In this document: one piece after another, positions 34,218 to 43,493 of the stretch
Layout: each line of letters starts with the position of its first letter
Numbering within the stretch: the stretch's first letter is position 1
NCBI RefSeq assembly: GCF_031979925.1
Contig: NZ_DALZFB010000013.1
Coordinates: 1-64,000, forward strand
Direction: 5' to 3'
Length of the DNA stretch: 64,000 nucleotides
From: Pseudescherichia sp031979925
GTDB taxonomy: Bacteria > Pseudomonadota > Gammaproteobacteria > Enterobacterales > Enterobacteriaceae
Position numbers and translations under genes: made by a program
The notes under the pieces: generated by a model
Told to the model about the DNA's origin: nothing
The model's input: only the letters and a program-made list of their open reading frames with translations
The model's database searches: none

Positions 34218-34838
34218 TTAACGAGAAATAATCAGGTGCAGGCCAAAGGCGGTGAAGAGCGCGCCAGCTACGCCGTCGATCCACTTCGCCATACGCTGGT
34301 AACCGCGGCGCATCGCTGGCAGGGCAAACAGGCTCGCCACGAGAGTAAACCAGGCGAAGGTCTCCAGCGCGATCAGGACGAAAATGCCCCAGCGTGCCGT
34401 TTCACCGACGCTGTCACCCACAAAAAGCGAGAAGACCGAACCGAAGTAGATAATCGCCTTTGGATTCGCCAGGTTAGTCAGCAGCCCCTTCACAAAGCTA
34501 CGTCCGCCGGTTGCCAGCTCAACCTGCGGTGCAGGCGCATTCAGGACCTCTTTCTTCAGCGCCCCGCGCAGCATCTGGTAGCCCATCCAGCAGAGATAGA
34601 GCCCGCCACCGACCATGATGATGGTGTGCAGCCAGGCCATTTTTTCGAGGATCAGATTGAGTCCAAGCAGCGCCACGCCTGCCCAGATCATGACGCCGAG
34701 GGTGATGCCCAGCACGCCCATCATCGCCTCTTTGCGCGATCGGCTGACGGCGGTTTGCGAAACAAAAAAGAAGTCCGGGCCGGGACTCATCAGCGCCACC
34801 AGGTGCACCAGCGCCACGGTCAGAAATAGCGTTAACAT
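34218..34838 (-). CDS. rhtC: Threonine exporter RhtC
   Basis: A 206-aa LysE-family inner-membrane exporter with signature SPGPDFFFV and about six membrane segments. E. coli RhtC exports threonine. It is downstream of recQ, as in E. coli. Confidence 0.93.
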   Translation of the reverse strand: MLTLFLTVALVHLVALMSPGPDFFFVSQTAVSRSRKEAMMGVLGITLGVMIWAGVALLGLNLILEKMAWLHTIIMVGGGLYLCWMGYQMLRGALKKEVLNAPAPQVELATGGRSFVKGLLTNLANPKAIIYFGSVFSLFVGDSVGETARWGIFVLIALETFAWFTLVASLFALPAMRRGYQRMAKWIDGVAGALFTAFGLHLIISR

Positions 34839-34898
34839 AGATTACTCGTGGGGAAAGATTGATCAGGCTACTATCCTGGCACCTTTTCGCCCCGCTGA

Positions 34899-36725
34899 CT
34901 ACTCGTCGTCGCCGTCGACGTGCTCACGAATAAGCGTCATAAACGGCTTGCCGAAGCGCTCAAGCTTGCGCATCCCGACGCCGTTCACGCTGAGCATCTC
35001 ACTGGCGGTGATTGGCATCTGCTCGGCCATCTCGATCAGTGTGGCATCGTTGAACACCACATAGGGCGGAATATTCTCTTCATCAGCAATCGCCTTACGC
35101 AGCTTGCGCAGTTTGGCAAACAGCTTGCGATCGTAGTTGCCGCCGAAGACTTTCGGGTTTGCTCGCGCCTTCACCACCACGACACGCGGCACGGCAAGCT
35201 GGAGCGGCACTTCACCACGCAGGAAAGGGCGCGCGGCCTCGGTAAGCTGTAACGCCGAGTGCTGAGCGATATTTTGTGTCACCACGCCGAGGTGGATAAG
35301 CTGGCGGATCACGCTCACCCAGTGCTCCGTTGTCTGGTCACGGCCTTCGCCATAGATCTTGAGCTTGTCATGGCCCATGTCGCGAATACGCTGGTTATTC
35401 GCACCGCGCAGCACTTCTACGACATAGCCCATACCAAAGCGCTGACCGACGCGGTAGATAGCGGAGAGTGCTTTCTGAGCGTCCACCAGTCCGTCGTAGC
35501 GGCGCGGCGGGTCGAGGCAGATATCGCAGTTGCCGCATGGCTCCTGGCGTCCTTCGCCAAAGTAGTTCAGCAGCACCAGACGGCGGCAGGTCTGCGCTTC
35601 GGCAAACGCCCCCATCGCGTTGAGCTTGTGACGCTCGATATCCTGCAGCTGACCCGGGGGTTTCTCTTCCAGACATTTACGTAGCCAGCCCATGTCCGCC
35701 GGATCGTAAAAAAGCATCGCCTCGGCAGGCAAGCCATCACGCCCGGCGCGGCCGGTCTCCTGATAGTAGGACTCAATGTTGCGCGGAATATCAAAGTGCA
35801 CCACAAAGCGCACGTTGGGTTTGTTGATCCCCATCCCGAACGCCACGGTAGCCACTACGATCTGCAGATCGTCACGCTGGAACTTCTCCTGCACGTCGGC
35901 GCGAATGCTGTTGTCCAAACCAGCATGGTAGGCACCAGCGCTAAAGCCACGGGCCTGTAAGCGCGCGGCGGTATCCTCTACCTTAGCGCGGCTGTTGCAG
36001 TAGATGATGCCAGATTTGCCACGCTGCTCCTGAACGTAGCGCAGGAGCTGATCGAGCGGCTTAAATTTCTCCAGCAGCGTATAGCGGATGTTAGGTCGGT
36101 CGAAGCTGCTAACCTGGATCAGCGGATCGCGCAGCCCGAGCAGGTGCACAATATCGCTGCGGGTGGTGTCATCCGCCGTTGCAGTCAACGCCATGAAGGG
36201 GACGGACGGGAAGCGGGCGCGCAGCTGGCCGAGCGCAGCATACTCAGGCCGGAAATCGTGACCCCACTGCGAGATACAGTGCGCCTCGTCAACCGCCACC
36301 ATACGCGGATCCCAATGGGCGAGATGCTCAAGGAAGTTATCCAGCATCAGACGTTCCGGCGCGATATAGAGCAGGCGGATCTGACCGCTGCGGCAGCCCG
36401 CCATAATGGCCTGCTGCTCCTCTCGGCTCTGGGTAGAGTTCAGGCAGGCGGCCGCCACGCCGTTCGCGAGCAATTGGTCGACCTGATCTTTCATCAGAGA
36501 GATCAGCGGCGAGACTACCACCGTCAACCCGTCCTGCACCAGGGCCGGAATTTGATAGCAGAGGGATTTCCCGCCGCCAGTCGGCATTACCACCAGACAG
36601 TCGCGCCCCTCGAGCACGGTCTCAATGATGGTCTGCTGACCCGGGCGGAACTGCTGGTAGCCGAAGGTCTCCCGCAAAACCTGCACTGCCCCCGACTCCA
36701 GATTCATTACTTCCGCCTGCGCCAC
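34899..36725 (-). CDS. recQ: ATP-dependent DNA helicase RecQ
   Basis: RecQ is a 3'-5' superfamily 2 helicase that starts or disrupts recombination in the RecF pathway. The 608-aa protein has motif 0 FRPGQQ, Walker A PTGGGKSLCYQ, DEAH box (VDEAHCIS), motif VI QETGRAGRDG, the zinc cysteines (CRRLVLLNYF...PCGNCDIC), a winged helix and the C-terminal HRDC domain (about 530-605). I start at the GTG at 36725 (MAQAEV, as in E. coli) with GGGG five bases before; a TTG seven codons upstream is less likely. Confidence 0.96.
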   Translation of the reverse strand: MAQAEVMNLESGAVQVLRETFGYQQFRPGQQTIIETVLEGRDCLVVMPTGGGKSLCYQIPALVQDGLTVVVSPLISLMKDQVDQLLANGVAAACLNSTQSREEQQAIMAGCRSGQIRLLYIAPERLMLDNFLEHLAHWDPRMVAVDEAHCISQWGHDFRPEYAALGQLRARFPSVPFMALTATADDTTRSDIVHLLGLRDPLIQVSSFDRPNIRYTLLEKFKPLDQLLRYVQEQRGKSGIIYCNSRAKVEDTAARLQARGFSAGAYHAGLDNSIRADVQEKFQRDDLQIVVATVAFGMGINKPNVRFVVHFDIPRNIESYYQETGRAGRDGLPAEAMLFYDPADMGWLRKCLEEKPPGQLQDIERHKLNAMGAFAEAQTCRRLVLLNYFGEGRQEPCGNCDICLDPPRRYDGLVDAQKALSAIYRVGQRFGMGYVVEVLRGANNQRIRDMGHDKLKIYGEGRDQTTEHWVSVIRQLIHLGVVTQNIAQHSALQLTEAARPFLRGEVPLQLAVPRVVVVKARANPKVFGGNYDRKLFAKLRKLRKAIADEENIPPYVVFNDATLIEMAEQMPITASEMLSVNGVGMRKLERFGKPFMTLIREHVDGDDE

Positions 36726-36760
36726 GTTAACCCCATCTGCCTTCAAAAAATGACTCTGCC

Positions 36761-37630
36761 TTAAAAAAGATCGTTAAGCATAACGCCCACGCCAACGCGT
36801 GTCTGGTTAAAGTTGTAATCAATTAATGATTCACCATAACCGCTGTAAACCTGGGTATACAAGCGTACATGCTTTGTGACCGGATAGCTTAGACCCAGCT
36901 CGGCGCCGCCGTAGCCGGTATTCCAGTTGTACTGCCCTTTGGCACTCAGAATGGCCTCGCCCAGCTCGTAGCCAATCTTGAGCTGGTAGTAGCCCATGTA
37001 CTTGGTGATATCCGGGTTATCGTCGGTATCGCCCACCACATACCAGGGTTTCACCTCTACCAACCAATTAGCATTCTGCGCCATCAGGCGGCTATAGATT
37101 CGGTTCCAGCTGCGGGAGGTGGGATCGGAGCGGCCGTTAGAGTCGTGGTTGTATCCAAACTCCACGTCGCGCAACGTCCAGCCTGCCAGCTCATAGTCGG
37201 TGGCGAAGCCAAGGAACAGCTGCGGCTCGTAGTTGGTTTCACGAAACGGCGAAGACTCACCGCTGTTAGAGAGCTGCCACCAGGACTTCTGCGTATAGGA
37301 CGCACCCAGTACCGAGTTCGGCCCCATGATACCGCGCCAGAACGGGAATGCCAGGCTGAGCTGGAATTTTACCTCATCTTTGCGAGCATTGTCGGACCAG
37401 TTATAGGTACTGATTGCCTCTTTGTTGAGATCGCTGGTTACCGTATAGAGCAGATAGTTTGACTCATAGGGATAGAGCGTAAAGGGGTTATCGTGCTCCT
37501 GTAACAAATTCGCGATGATGCTGCCGCGGACCGCTGGCGCATCGTGTACTGCTTTAACCGTGGCTTCCTGCGCTAATGCTGTAAAAGGCAGTGCGATGGC
37601 TGACAAAAACCAGGGCAGATACGTCCGCAT
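36761..37630 (-). CDS. pldA: Outer membrane phospholipase A1
   Basis: PldA (OMPLA) is a 12-strand outer-membrane barrel that hydrolyses phospholipids reaching the outer leaflet. The 289-aa precursor has a signal peptide ending LAQ-like near residue 20. The catalytic His and Ser lie in YNHDSNGRSDPTSRSWNR and the Asn in the upstream strand; the C-terminal Phe is typical of Bam substrates. Start at 37630 with AGGAGA upstream, equal to E. coli length. It is upstream of recQ by 35 bases. Confidence 0.96.
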   Translation of the reverse strand: MRTYLPWFLSAIALPFTALAQEATVKAVHDAPAVRGSIIANLLQEHDNPFTLYPYESNYLLYTVTSDLNKEAISTYNWSDNARKDEVKFQLSLAFPFWRGIMGPNSVLGASYTQKSWWQLSNSGESSPFRETNYEPQLFLGFATDYELAGWTLRDVEFGYNHDSNGRSDPTSRSWNRIYSRLMAQNANWLVEVKPWYVVGDTDDNPDITKYMGYYQLKIGYELGEAILSAKGQYNWNTGYGGAELGLSYPVTKHVRLYTQVYSGYGESLIDYNFNQTRVGVGVMLNDLF

Positions 37631-37790
37631 CGGTTTTGCTCTCCTGACCAAAAATGTTGAAATGGGTAATATTCAGACACCTATTTTACATATTTCTATA
37701 AACGCTGCGCAGCTATCGTTTCTGAAAGTGGAAAACAACAATTAAGAAGCATAAAATCAACAACTCATTAACTACCGGACGTATAAAATA

Positions 37791-38258
37791 ATGTCAGCCG
37801 TTCTTACCGCCGAGGAAGCTTTACAGCTGGTGGGTGAAATTTTTGTTTATCACATGCCCTTTAACCGTGCGCTGGGGCTGGAGCTGGAGCGCTACGAAAA
37901 AGCGTTTGCCCAGCTTAGCTTTAACAACCAGCCGATGATGGTCGGCAACTGGGCGCAAAGCATCCTTCACGGCGGGGTGATCGCCTCTGCACTGGACGTC
38001 GCGGCAGGGCTGGTCTGCGTTGGCAGCACCCTCACCCGCCATGACACTATTGCTGAAGAGGAGCTGCGCACGCGCCTCGCAAAGATGGGCACTATCGATC
38101 TGCGTGTCGACTATCTGCGGCCCGGGCGGGGCAATCGCTTTACCGCCACCAGCAGCCTGCTGCGGGCGGGTAACAAAGTTGCCGTGGCTCGCGTTGAGCT
38201 GCATAACGAAGAGCAGATCTATATTGCCAGCGCCACCGCCACCTACATGGTAGGTTGA
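37791..38258 (+). CDS. yigI: PaaI-type hotdog thioesterase YigI
   Basis: A 155-aa hotdog-fold protein with the PaaI/4HBT signature around LHGGVIASALDVAAG (helix with catalytic acidic residue) and DYLRPGR. The E. coli homologue is reported as an acyl-CoA thioesterase of medium- and long-chain substrates. It is divergent from pldA and precedes rarD. Confidence 0.88.
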   Translation: MSAVLTAEEALQLVGEIFVYHMPFNRALGLELERYEKAFAQLSFNNQPMMVGNWAQSILHGGVIASALDVAAGLVCVGSTLTRHDTIAEEELRTRLAKMGTIDLRVDYLRPGRGNRFTATSSLLRAGNKVAVARVELHNEEQIYIASATATYMVG

Positions 38259-38315
38259 GGCGGTAAAATCGGGTAACATGCTGTTACTTTTTTGCTAACG
38301 GATTTGGATGTTCCG

Positions 38316-39209
38316 ATGGATGCTAAGCAGACGCGGCAGGGCGTACTACTCGCTCTTGCCGCTTATTTTATTTGGGGTATCGCACCGGCGTACTTCAAGC
38401 TGATCGACTACGTTCCCGCCAATGAGATCTTTACCCACCGGGTCATCTGGTCGTTCTTTTTTATGGTGGTGCTGATCAGCGTCAGCCGCCAGTGGTCACG
38501 GCTCAAAAACCTTCTACACACGCCAAAGAAAATCCTGCTGCTGGCCCTCTCGGCGGTCTTGATCGGTGGTAACTGGCTGCTGTTTATTTGGGCGGTCAAT
38601 AACCATCACATGCTGGAAGCCAGCCTCGGCTACTTTATCAATCCGCTGGTAAATATCCTGCTGGGGATGATCTTTCTTGGCGAGCGCTTCCGTCGCATGC
38701 AGTGGCTGGCGGTGATCCTTGCTGGCTGCGGTGTACTGGTGCAGCTCTGGACGTTTGGTTCACTGCCGATCATCGCCCTGGCGCTGGCGTTCAGCTTTGC
38801 CTTCTACGGCCTGGTGCGTAAGAAGATTGCCGTTGATGCCCAGACCGGCATGCTGATAGAGACCCTGTGGCTACTGCCGGTCGCCGCCGTCTGGCTATTT
38901 GGCATCGCTGACAGCCCGACCAGCCATATGGGAAATAATCCGTGGACGCTCAACGTGATGCTGATGGCGGCGGGCGTGGTGACCACTATCCCCCTGCTCT
39001 GCTTTACCGGCGCGGCTACCCGTCTGCGTCTTTCGACGCTGGGTTTTTTCCAGTATATCGGCCCGACGCTGATGTTCCTGCTGGCAGTCACCTTCTATGG
39101 TGAAGTACCGGGCATGGATAAGATGGTGACCTTTGGTTTCATCTGGGTGGCGTTGGCGGTGTTCGTGATGGACGCTATCTATACTCAGCGCCGGATGCGG
39201 AAGATGTAA
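38316..39209 (+). CDS. rarD: EamA-family permease RarD
   Basis: A 297-aa inner-membrane protein with ten predicted membrane segments of the drug/metabolite transporter superfamily. The name comes from chloramphenicol-sensitive phenotypes; the substrate is unknown. Start at 38316 (MDAKQTRQG, as in E. coli); the frame is open 8 codons further. It is convergent with corA. Confidence 0.93.
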   Translation: MDAKQTRQGVLLALAAYFIWGIAPAYFKLIDYVPANEIFTHRVIWSFFFMVVLISVSRQWSRLKNLLHTPKKILLLALSAVLIGGNWLLFIWAVNNHHMLEASLGYFINPLVNILLGMIFLGERFRRMQWLAVILAGCGVLVQLWTFGSLPIIALALAFSFAFYGLVRKKIAVDAQTGMLIETLWLLPVAAVWLFGIADSPTSHMGNNPWTLNVMLMAAGVVTTIPLLCFTGAATRLRLSTLGFFQYIGPTLMFLLAVTFYGEVPGMDKMVTFGFIWVALAVFVMDAIYTQRRMRKM

Positions 39210-39215
39210 TAACGT

Positions 39216-39236
39216 CGGGTGGCGTAAAGCCACCCG
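39216..39236. terminator. Hairpin between convergent rarD and corA
   Basis: CGGGTGGC and GCCACCCG form a perfect 8-bp stem with the GTAAA loop, 6 bases after the rarD stop and 11 before the corA stop. It probably serves both genes; no long U-run. Confidence 0.6.
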
Positions 39237-39247
39237 ATCTGGAACGA

Positions 39248-40198
39248 TTACAGCCAGTTTTTGCGTTTAAAGTAGAGATAGGGTGCCAGGCCAGCAAGCA
39301 TCATAAAGACGATTGCGCCTGGATAACCAAAGCTCCAGTGCAGCTCAGGCATAAACTCAAAGTTCATCCCGTAGCTGGAGGCCACCAGCGTCGGCGGCAG
39401 GAACACTACCGAGACCACCGAGAAGATCTTAATAATGCGGTTCTGCTCGATATTGATAAAGCCCATCGCCGCCTGCATCAGGAAGTTGACCTTCTGGAAC
39501 AGGGACTCATTATGCGGCAGCAGGGATTCGATATCGCGCAGGATCTCGCGAGCCTGTTCCAGCTGGCTACCCGGCAGGCGCGCTTTACGCACCAGGAAGT
39601 TCAGCGCACGCTGGGTATCCATCAGACACAGACGTACCTTCCAGCCGATATCCTCCTGCTCTGCTAGCGCTGAGAGCGCCTCGTCATACTCATCGCCCTG
39701 CTGGCCTTCCATAATGACGCGGCTCAGCTTCTCCAGGTCGCTGTAGATGTTCTCAATCTCATCCGCCAGCTGTTCGATTTTGGTTTCAAAGAGATCGAGC
39801 AGCAGCTCGTAGGCGTTACCGTCAACCATTGCCTGGCTGCGGGCGCGCATCCGGTAGAGGCGAAACGCTGGAAGCTCACGCTCGCGCAGGGTAAACAGGC
39901 GGCCGTCACGAATGGTGAACGCCACTGTCGAGTTACCGGCGTGATCCTCTGCATCTTCAAAAAAGAAGAAGGAGTGGATATGCAGCCCGTCCTCATCCTC
40001 AAAGAAACGCGCGGAGGCTTCGATATCCTCCAGTTCAGGACGCGTTGCCAGGCTCTGACCGAGGTCCGTCTGCACACGGTTACGTTCATCATCGTCCGGC
40101 TCGACCAGATCCACCCACACCGCATCGATCAGGGTAGGTGCCTCTTCAACCTCGAGACGGGTGAGACGGTTATTTTCCAGTTGAAATGCGCTCAACAT
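39248..40198 (-). CDS. corA: Magnesium/cobalt transporter CorA
   Basis: CorA is the constitutive Mg2+ channel, a homopentamer with two C-terminal membrane helices. The 316-aa protein shows the signature GMN (YGMNFEFMPEL) at the end of TM1 and a charged C-terminal KRKNWL. Start at 40198 with GGGAG upstream; the frame is open 16 codons further. The upstream leader holds a short ORF, so Mg2+-dependent leader control as in Salmonella is expected. Confidence 0.97.
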   Translation of the reverse strand: MLSAFQLENNRLTRLEVEEAPTLIDAVWVDLVEPDDDERNRVQTDLGQSLATRPELEDIEASARFFEDEDGLHIHSFFFFEDAEDHAGNSTVAFTIRDGRLFTLRERELPAFRLYRMRARSQAMVDGNAYELLLDLFETKIEQLADEIENIYSDLEKLSRVIMEGQQGDEYDEALSALAEQEDIGWKVRLCLMDTQRALNFLVRKARLPGSQLEQAREILRDIESLLPHNESLFQKVNFLMQAAMGFINIEQNRIIKIFSVVSVVFLPPTLVASSYGMNFEFMPELHWSFGYPGAIVFMMLAGLAPYLYFKRKNWL

Positions 40199-40346
40199 GA
40201 CCGGGACTCCCAATACAAAAATTATCGGACAGTTCGGTGGGCACACAGAAACAAATTGGGTTTCAGACCATTAAACAGCCTGACTCAGCGCGACGGGAAT
40301 TATTGCCGCTGACAACCACTAAGGCCATCAGCGCGAGGAGATAGCC

Positions 40347-40403
40347 TTAGGAGTTGTTCCTGAATGACAGGGAATTGAGCCAGCATCTACTGGGTGTGTC
40401 CAA
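40347..40403 (-). CDS. corL: Leader peptide of corA (corL candidate)
   Basis: An 18-codon ORF starting TTG (LDTPSRCWLNSLSFRNNS) with GAGGA seven bases before the start and ending TAA. It lies in the 5' leader of corA, between a good promoter and the corA start. In Salmonella the translated corL ORF decides whether Rho terminates the leader. The exact peptide was not compared with a database. An overlapping ATG-started 28-codon frame (MLAQFPV...) is a less well-positioned alternative. Confidence 0.6.
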   Translation of the reverse strand: MDTPSRCWLNSLSFRNNS

Positions 40404-40435
40404 GGCGAATGTCCTCTTAGCGTGATCGTGCGCGC

Positions 40436-40464
40436 ATGTTACGCCAGCTAAAATATGGCGTCAA
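40436..40464 (-). promoter_or_regulatory. corA promoter
   Basis: On the minus strand there is a -35 TTGACG (40459-40464), a 17-bp spacer and a -10 TAACAT (40436-40441). It would start transcription near 40429, about 230 bases upstream of corA, giving the long leader with corL. Confidence 0.7.
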
Positions 40465-40474
40465 CACGCAACGG

Positions 40475-40507
40475 AACGCTGAAGAACAATAATTGGCCTT
40501 CAGCGTT
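40475..40507 (-). terminator. Hairpin after uvrD
   Basis: AACGCTGAAG and CTTCAGCGTT form a perfect 10-bp stem with a 13-nt loop, 45 bases beyond the uvrD stop and just upstream of the corA promoter. No U-run follows on the minus strand, so termination may be Rho-assisted or the hairpin may protect the uvrD mRNA. Confidence 0.5.
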
Positions 40508-40551
40508 TAAGGGTAGCAGAGTGTTACAAAATAGTGATATTTTTCTGAAAG

Positions 40552-42714
40552 TTACACTTCTTCCAGCCGGGCGTAAGCGGCCACCAGCCATTTGATCCCC
40601 TGGCCCTGGAAGGCCACCTGCAGACGGCTGTGCTCGCCGCTGCCCTCGAGATTAACGATGGTGCCTTCGCCAAATTTGGGATGACGTACGCGCTGGCCAA
40701 GCTTATAGCCGGAGTCGTTCTGCGCCACCGGGGTGCCCATCCGCTGATGGTTCACCGGGCGGCTGATGCTGGCGCGCAAGCGCACCTCTTCCACACAGTT
40801 CTCTGGCAGCTCGCCGATAAAGCGCGATGGACGATGGTAGACCTCTTTGCCGTACAGACGGCGGGTTTCGGCATAGGTCAAGGTCAGCTTCTGCATAGCG
40901 CGGGTCACGCCCACGTAGGCCAGACGGCGCTCCTCCTCCAGCCTACCGCCTTCGTCAAGAGACATCTGGCTAGGGAACATCCCCTCCTCCATGCCGACGA
41001 TAAACACCTGCGGAAACTCCAGCCCTTTCGCCGAGTGCAGGGTCATCAGCTGCACCGCATCCTGCCAGGTATCGGCCTGCCCCTCGCCCGCTTCCAGCGC
41101 CGCGTGGGAGAGAAACGCCTGCAGCGGCATCAGATCTTCTTCTTCGTCGTTGTAGCTGAACTGGCGCGTTGCCGTCACCAGCTCCTCTAAGTTTTCGATA
41201 CGCGCCTGGCCCTTTTCGCCCTTCTCCTGCTCATACATCATCCACAGGCCGGAGTCTTTAATCACCCGGTCGGTCTGCACGTGCAGCGGCATATCGGCGG
41301 TCTCCTGGGCCAGGGCGTCGATAAGCTCAAGAAAACGCTGGAGTGCATTGGCCGCGCGTCCGGCCAGGGCTCGCTCCTGCAACAGCTCCCGGCTGGCCTG
41401 CCACAGCGTCAGCTGACGATCGCGCGACGCCTGGCGCACCACGTCCAGGGTGCGATCGCCAATACCACGCGTTGGCGTATTGACCACGCGCTCAAAGGCC
41501 GCGTCGTCGTTGCGGTTAGCAATCAGGCGTAAATAGGAGAGCGAATCTTTGATCTCCTGGCGTTCAAAGAAGCGCATGCCGCCATAGATACGGTACGGCA
41601 TGCCGACCTGTAGCAGGGCCTCTTCCAGCACGCGCGACTGGGCGTTGCTGCGGTAGAGAATGGCACACTGCTCCAGCGCGCCGCCGCTCTCCTGCCAGGT
41701 CTTGATGCGGTTAACCACGAAGCGTGCTTCATCGAGTTCGTTGAAGGCGCAGTAGAGCGAAATCAGCTCGCCATCGAGACCCTCGGTCCAGAGCTTTTTC
41801 CCAAGACGACCGTTGTTGTTCTCAATCAGGGCGTTAGCCGCGCTGAGGATGTTGCTGGTCGAGCGGTAGTTCTGCTCCAGGCGGATGGTCTCTGCGCCGG
41901 GGAAGTCGTTGAGGAAGCGCTGGATGTTCTCTACCTGCGCGCCGCGCCAGCCGTAGATGGACTGGTCGTCATCGCCAACGATCATCACCTTGCCGGTATC
42001 CCCTGCCAACAGGCGGATCCAGGCGTACTGAATGTTGTTAGTGTCCTGGAACTCATCCACCAGGATGTTGGTAAAGCGCTCGCGGTAGTGGTTGAGAATA
42101 TGCGGCTTGTTGAGCCACAGCTCGTGGGCGCGCAGCAGCAGCTCGGCGAAGTCCACCAGCCCGGCGCGATCGCACGCCTCCTGATAGGCCTGATAAACCT
42201 TCTGCCAGGTCTGCTCAACCGGGTTACCAAAGCTCTGAATATGGTGTGGGCGAATGCCCTCGTCTTTCTGGCCGTTGATGTACCACATCGCCTGGCGCGG
42301 CGGCCACTGCTTCTCGTCAAGATTCATGGCCTTGATCAGACGACGCAGCAGGCGCAGCTGATCCTCGCTGTCGAGGATCTGGAAATCCTGCGGCAGGTTG
42401 GCGTCCAGATGATGGGCGCGCAGCAGGCGGTGTGCCAGCCCGTGGAAGGTGCCGACCCACATGCCGCCCTGGGTAGTGCCCATCAGCTGGCCAATACGGT
42501 GACGCATCTCTGCCGCCGCTTTATTGGTAAAGGTCACCGCCATAATCGAGTACGGCGAGCAGTTCTCTACGCTCAGCAGCCAGGCGATACGGTGAACCAG
42601 CACGCGTGTCTTACCGCTGCCTGCGCCCGCCAGCACCAGCATATTGCTGCGCGACGCGGCCACGGCGTCACGCTGTTTGTCATTAAGGCTGTCGAGCAGG
42701 TAAGAAACGTCCAT
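40552..42714 (-). CDS. uvrD: DNA helicase II
   Basis: UvrD is the superfamily 1A 3'-5' helicase of nucleotide-excision and mismatch repair. The 720-aa length equals E. coli. Walker A AGAGSGKTRVL, motif II VDEFQDTN, motif III GDDDQSIYGWRG, motif IV NYRST and motif VI VGVTRA are all present; the C-terminal Tudor-like domain (GQRVRHPKFGEGTI) binds RNA polymerase. I start at the ATG at 42714 (MDVSYL); a GTG lies two codons earlier. A LexA box is upstream. Confidence 0.98.
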   Translation of the reverse strand: MDVSYLLDSLNDKQRDAVAASRSNMLVLAGAGSGKTRVLVHRIAWLLSVENCSPYSIMAVTFTNKAAAEMRHRIGQLMGTTQGGMWVGTFHGLAHRLLRAHHLDANLPQDFQILDSEDQLRLLRRLIKAMNLDEKQWPPRQAMWYINGQKDEGIRPHHIQSFGNPVEQTWQKVYQAYQEACDRAGLVDFAELLLRAHELWLNKPHILNHYRERFTNILVDEFQDTNNIQYAWIRLLAGDTGKVMIVGDDDQSIYGWRGAQVENIQRFLNDFPGAETIRLEQNYRSTSNILSAANALIENNNGRLGKKLWTEGLDGELISLYCAFNELDEARFVVNRIKTWQESGGALEQCAILYRSNAQSRVLEEALLQVGMPYRIYGGMRFFERQEIKDSLSYLRLIANRNDDAAFERVVNTPTRGIGDRTLDVVRQASRDRQLTLWQASRELLQERALAGRAANALQRFLELIDALAQETADMPLHVQTDRVIKDSGLWMMYEQEKGEKGQARIENLEELVTATRQFSYNDEEEDLMPLQAFLSHAALEAGEGQADTWQDAVQLMTLHSAKGLEFPQVFIVGMEEGMFPSQMSLDEGGRLEEERRLAYVGVTRAMQKLTLTYAETRRLYGKEVYHRPSRFIGELPENCVEEVRLRASISRPVNHQRMGTPVAQNDSGYKLGQRVRHPKFGEGTIVNLEGSGEHSRLQVAFQGQGIKWLVAAYARLEEV

Positions 42715-42748
42715 TGGCACCGCCGGGGAAGAGGGGCCATACGGACCC

Positions 42749-42764
42749 CTGTTAATATATACAG
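42749..42764. promoter_or_regulatory. LexA (SOS) box of uvrD
   Basis: CTGT-TAATATAT-ACAG is an exact match to CTGT-N8-ACAG, 35 bases before the uvrD ATG and 13 before the yigB stop. Damage induction of uvrD as in E. coli. Confidence 0.9.
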
Positions 42765-42776
42765 ATTATCTGGTGA

Positions 42777-43493
42777 TTATATCAGCGAGGTCAGAGATGC
42801 CAACCGGGAAATTTCAACGTGGGGTAATAAGCGACTGTCGGTAGCGGTCAGCAGGCTAACGCCTTCCGGTTTGATCCAGCAGGCCTGCATCCCGCAGCGG
42901 ATCGCCCCCGCCACGTCGGTGGTAAGGTCATCACCCACGTGCAGGATCTCTCCCAGCGGCAGGTCGAGCTTCTCCGCCGCCAGATGGTACATATCCTGAT
43001 GCGGCTTCGAGCGCCCGTCGGGGCCAGCGCGCAGCACAAATTCAAAGTAGTCGCCAAGGCCAAACCGCTCCGGCTGCGCGTTGCCGTTGGTGATCGCCAC
43101 CAGCGGCCACTTTTTGGCCAGCGCCGCCAGCGTATCGTGCGTTGCCTGGGGGACGTCGATCCGGCTGCGCCAGATAGCAAAGTTTGCCATCGCCGCGGTG
43201 GCCCCCTCCTCTGCCTCTTCCGCGCTCAGGCCGGCATCCAGCATGGCACGCTCCACCGCACGCCGCCGCCACTCCGTGACGTCGTGGTAGATATCCGGCT
43301 CGCTTTCCCGCAGCGCCTGGCGCAGACGGTGAAAGTCGGTATTTTGCAGATGGCTAAGAGAAGGATGATAGTTTTGCACGAAGGTTAGCGACTCGTGCTC
43401 GGTCCGCAGGATCACCTCACGGTTGTCATACAGGGTGTCATCAAGGTCAAAGGTCAGCGCGGAGATCTGACCCAGTGGGCGGTAAAAACGCAT
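42777..43493 (-). CDS. yigB: HAD phosphatase YigB (FMN phosphatase)
   Basis: A 238-aa HAD hydrolase with motif I DLDDTLYDN, motif II AITNGN, Lys in SKPHQDMY and motif IV HVGDDLTTDV. The E. coli protein dephosphorylates FMN and sugar phosphates and is linked to persister formation. It overlaps the xerC stop by one base, in the xerC-yigB-uvrD order. Confidence 0.93.
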   Translation of the reverse strand: MRFYRPLGQISALTFDLDDTLYDNREVILRTEHESLTFVQNYHPSLSHLQNTDFHRLRQALRESEPDIYHDVTEWRRRAVERAMLDAGLSAEEAEEGATAAMANFAIWRSRIDVPQATHDTLAALAKKWPLVAITNGNAQPERFGLGDYFEFVLRAGPDGRSKPHQDMYHLAAEKLDLPLGEILHVGDDLTTDVAGAIRCGMQACWIKPEGVSLLTATDSRLLPHVEISRLASLTSLI

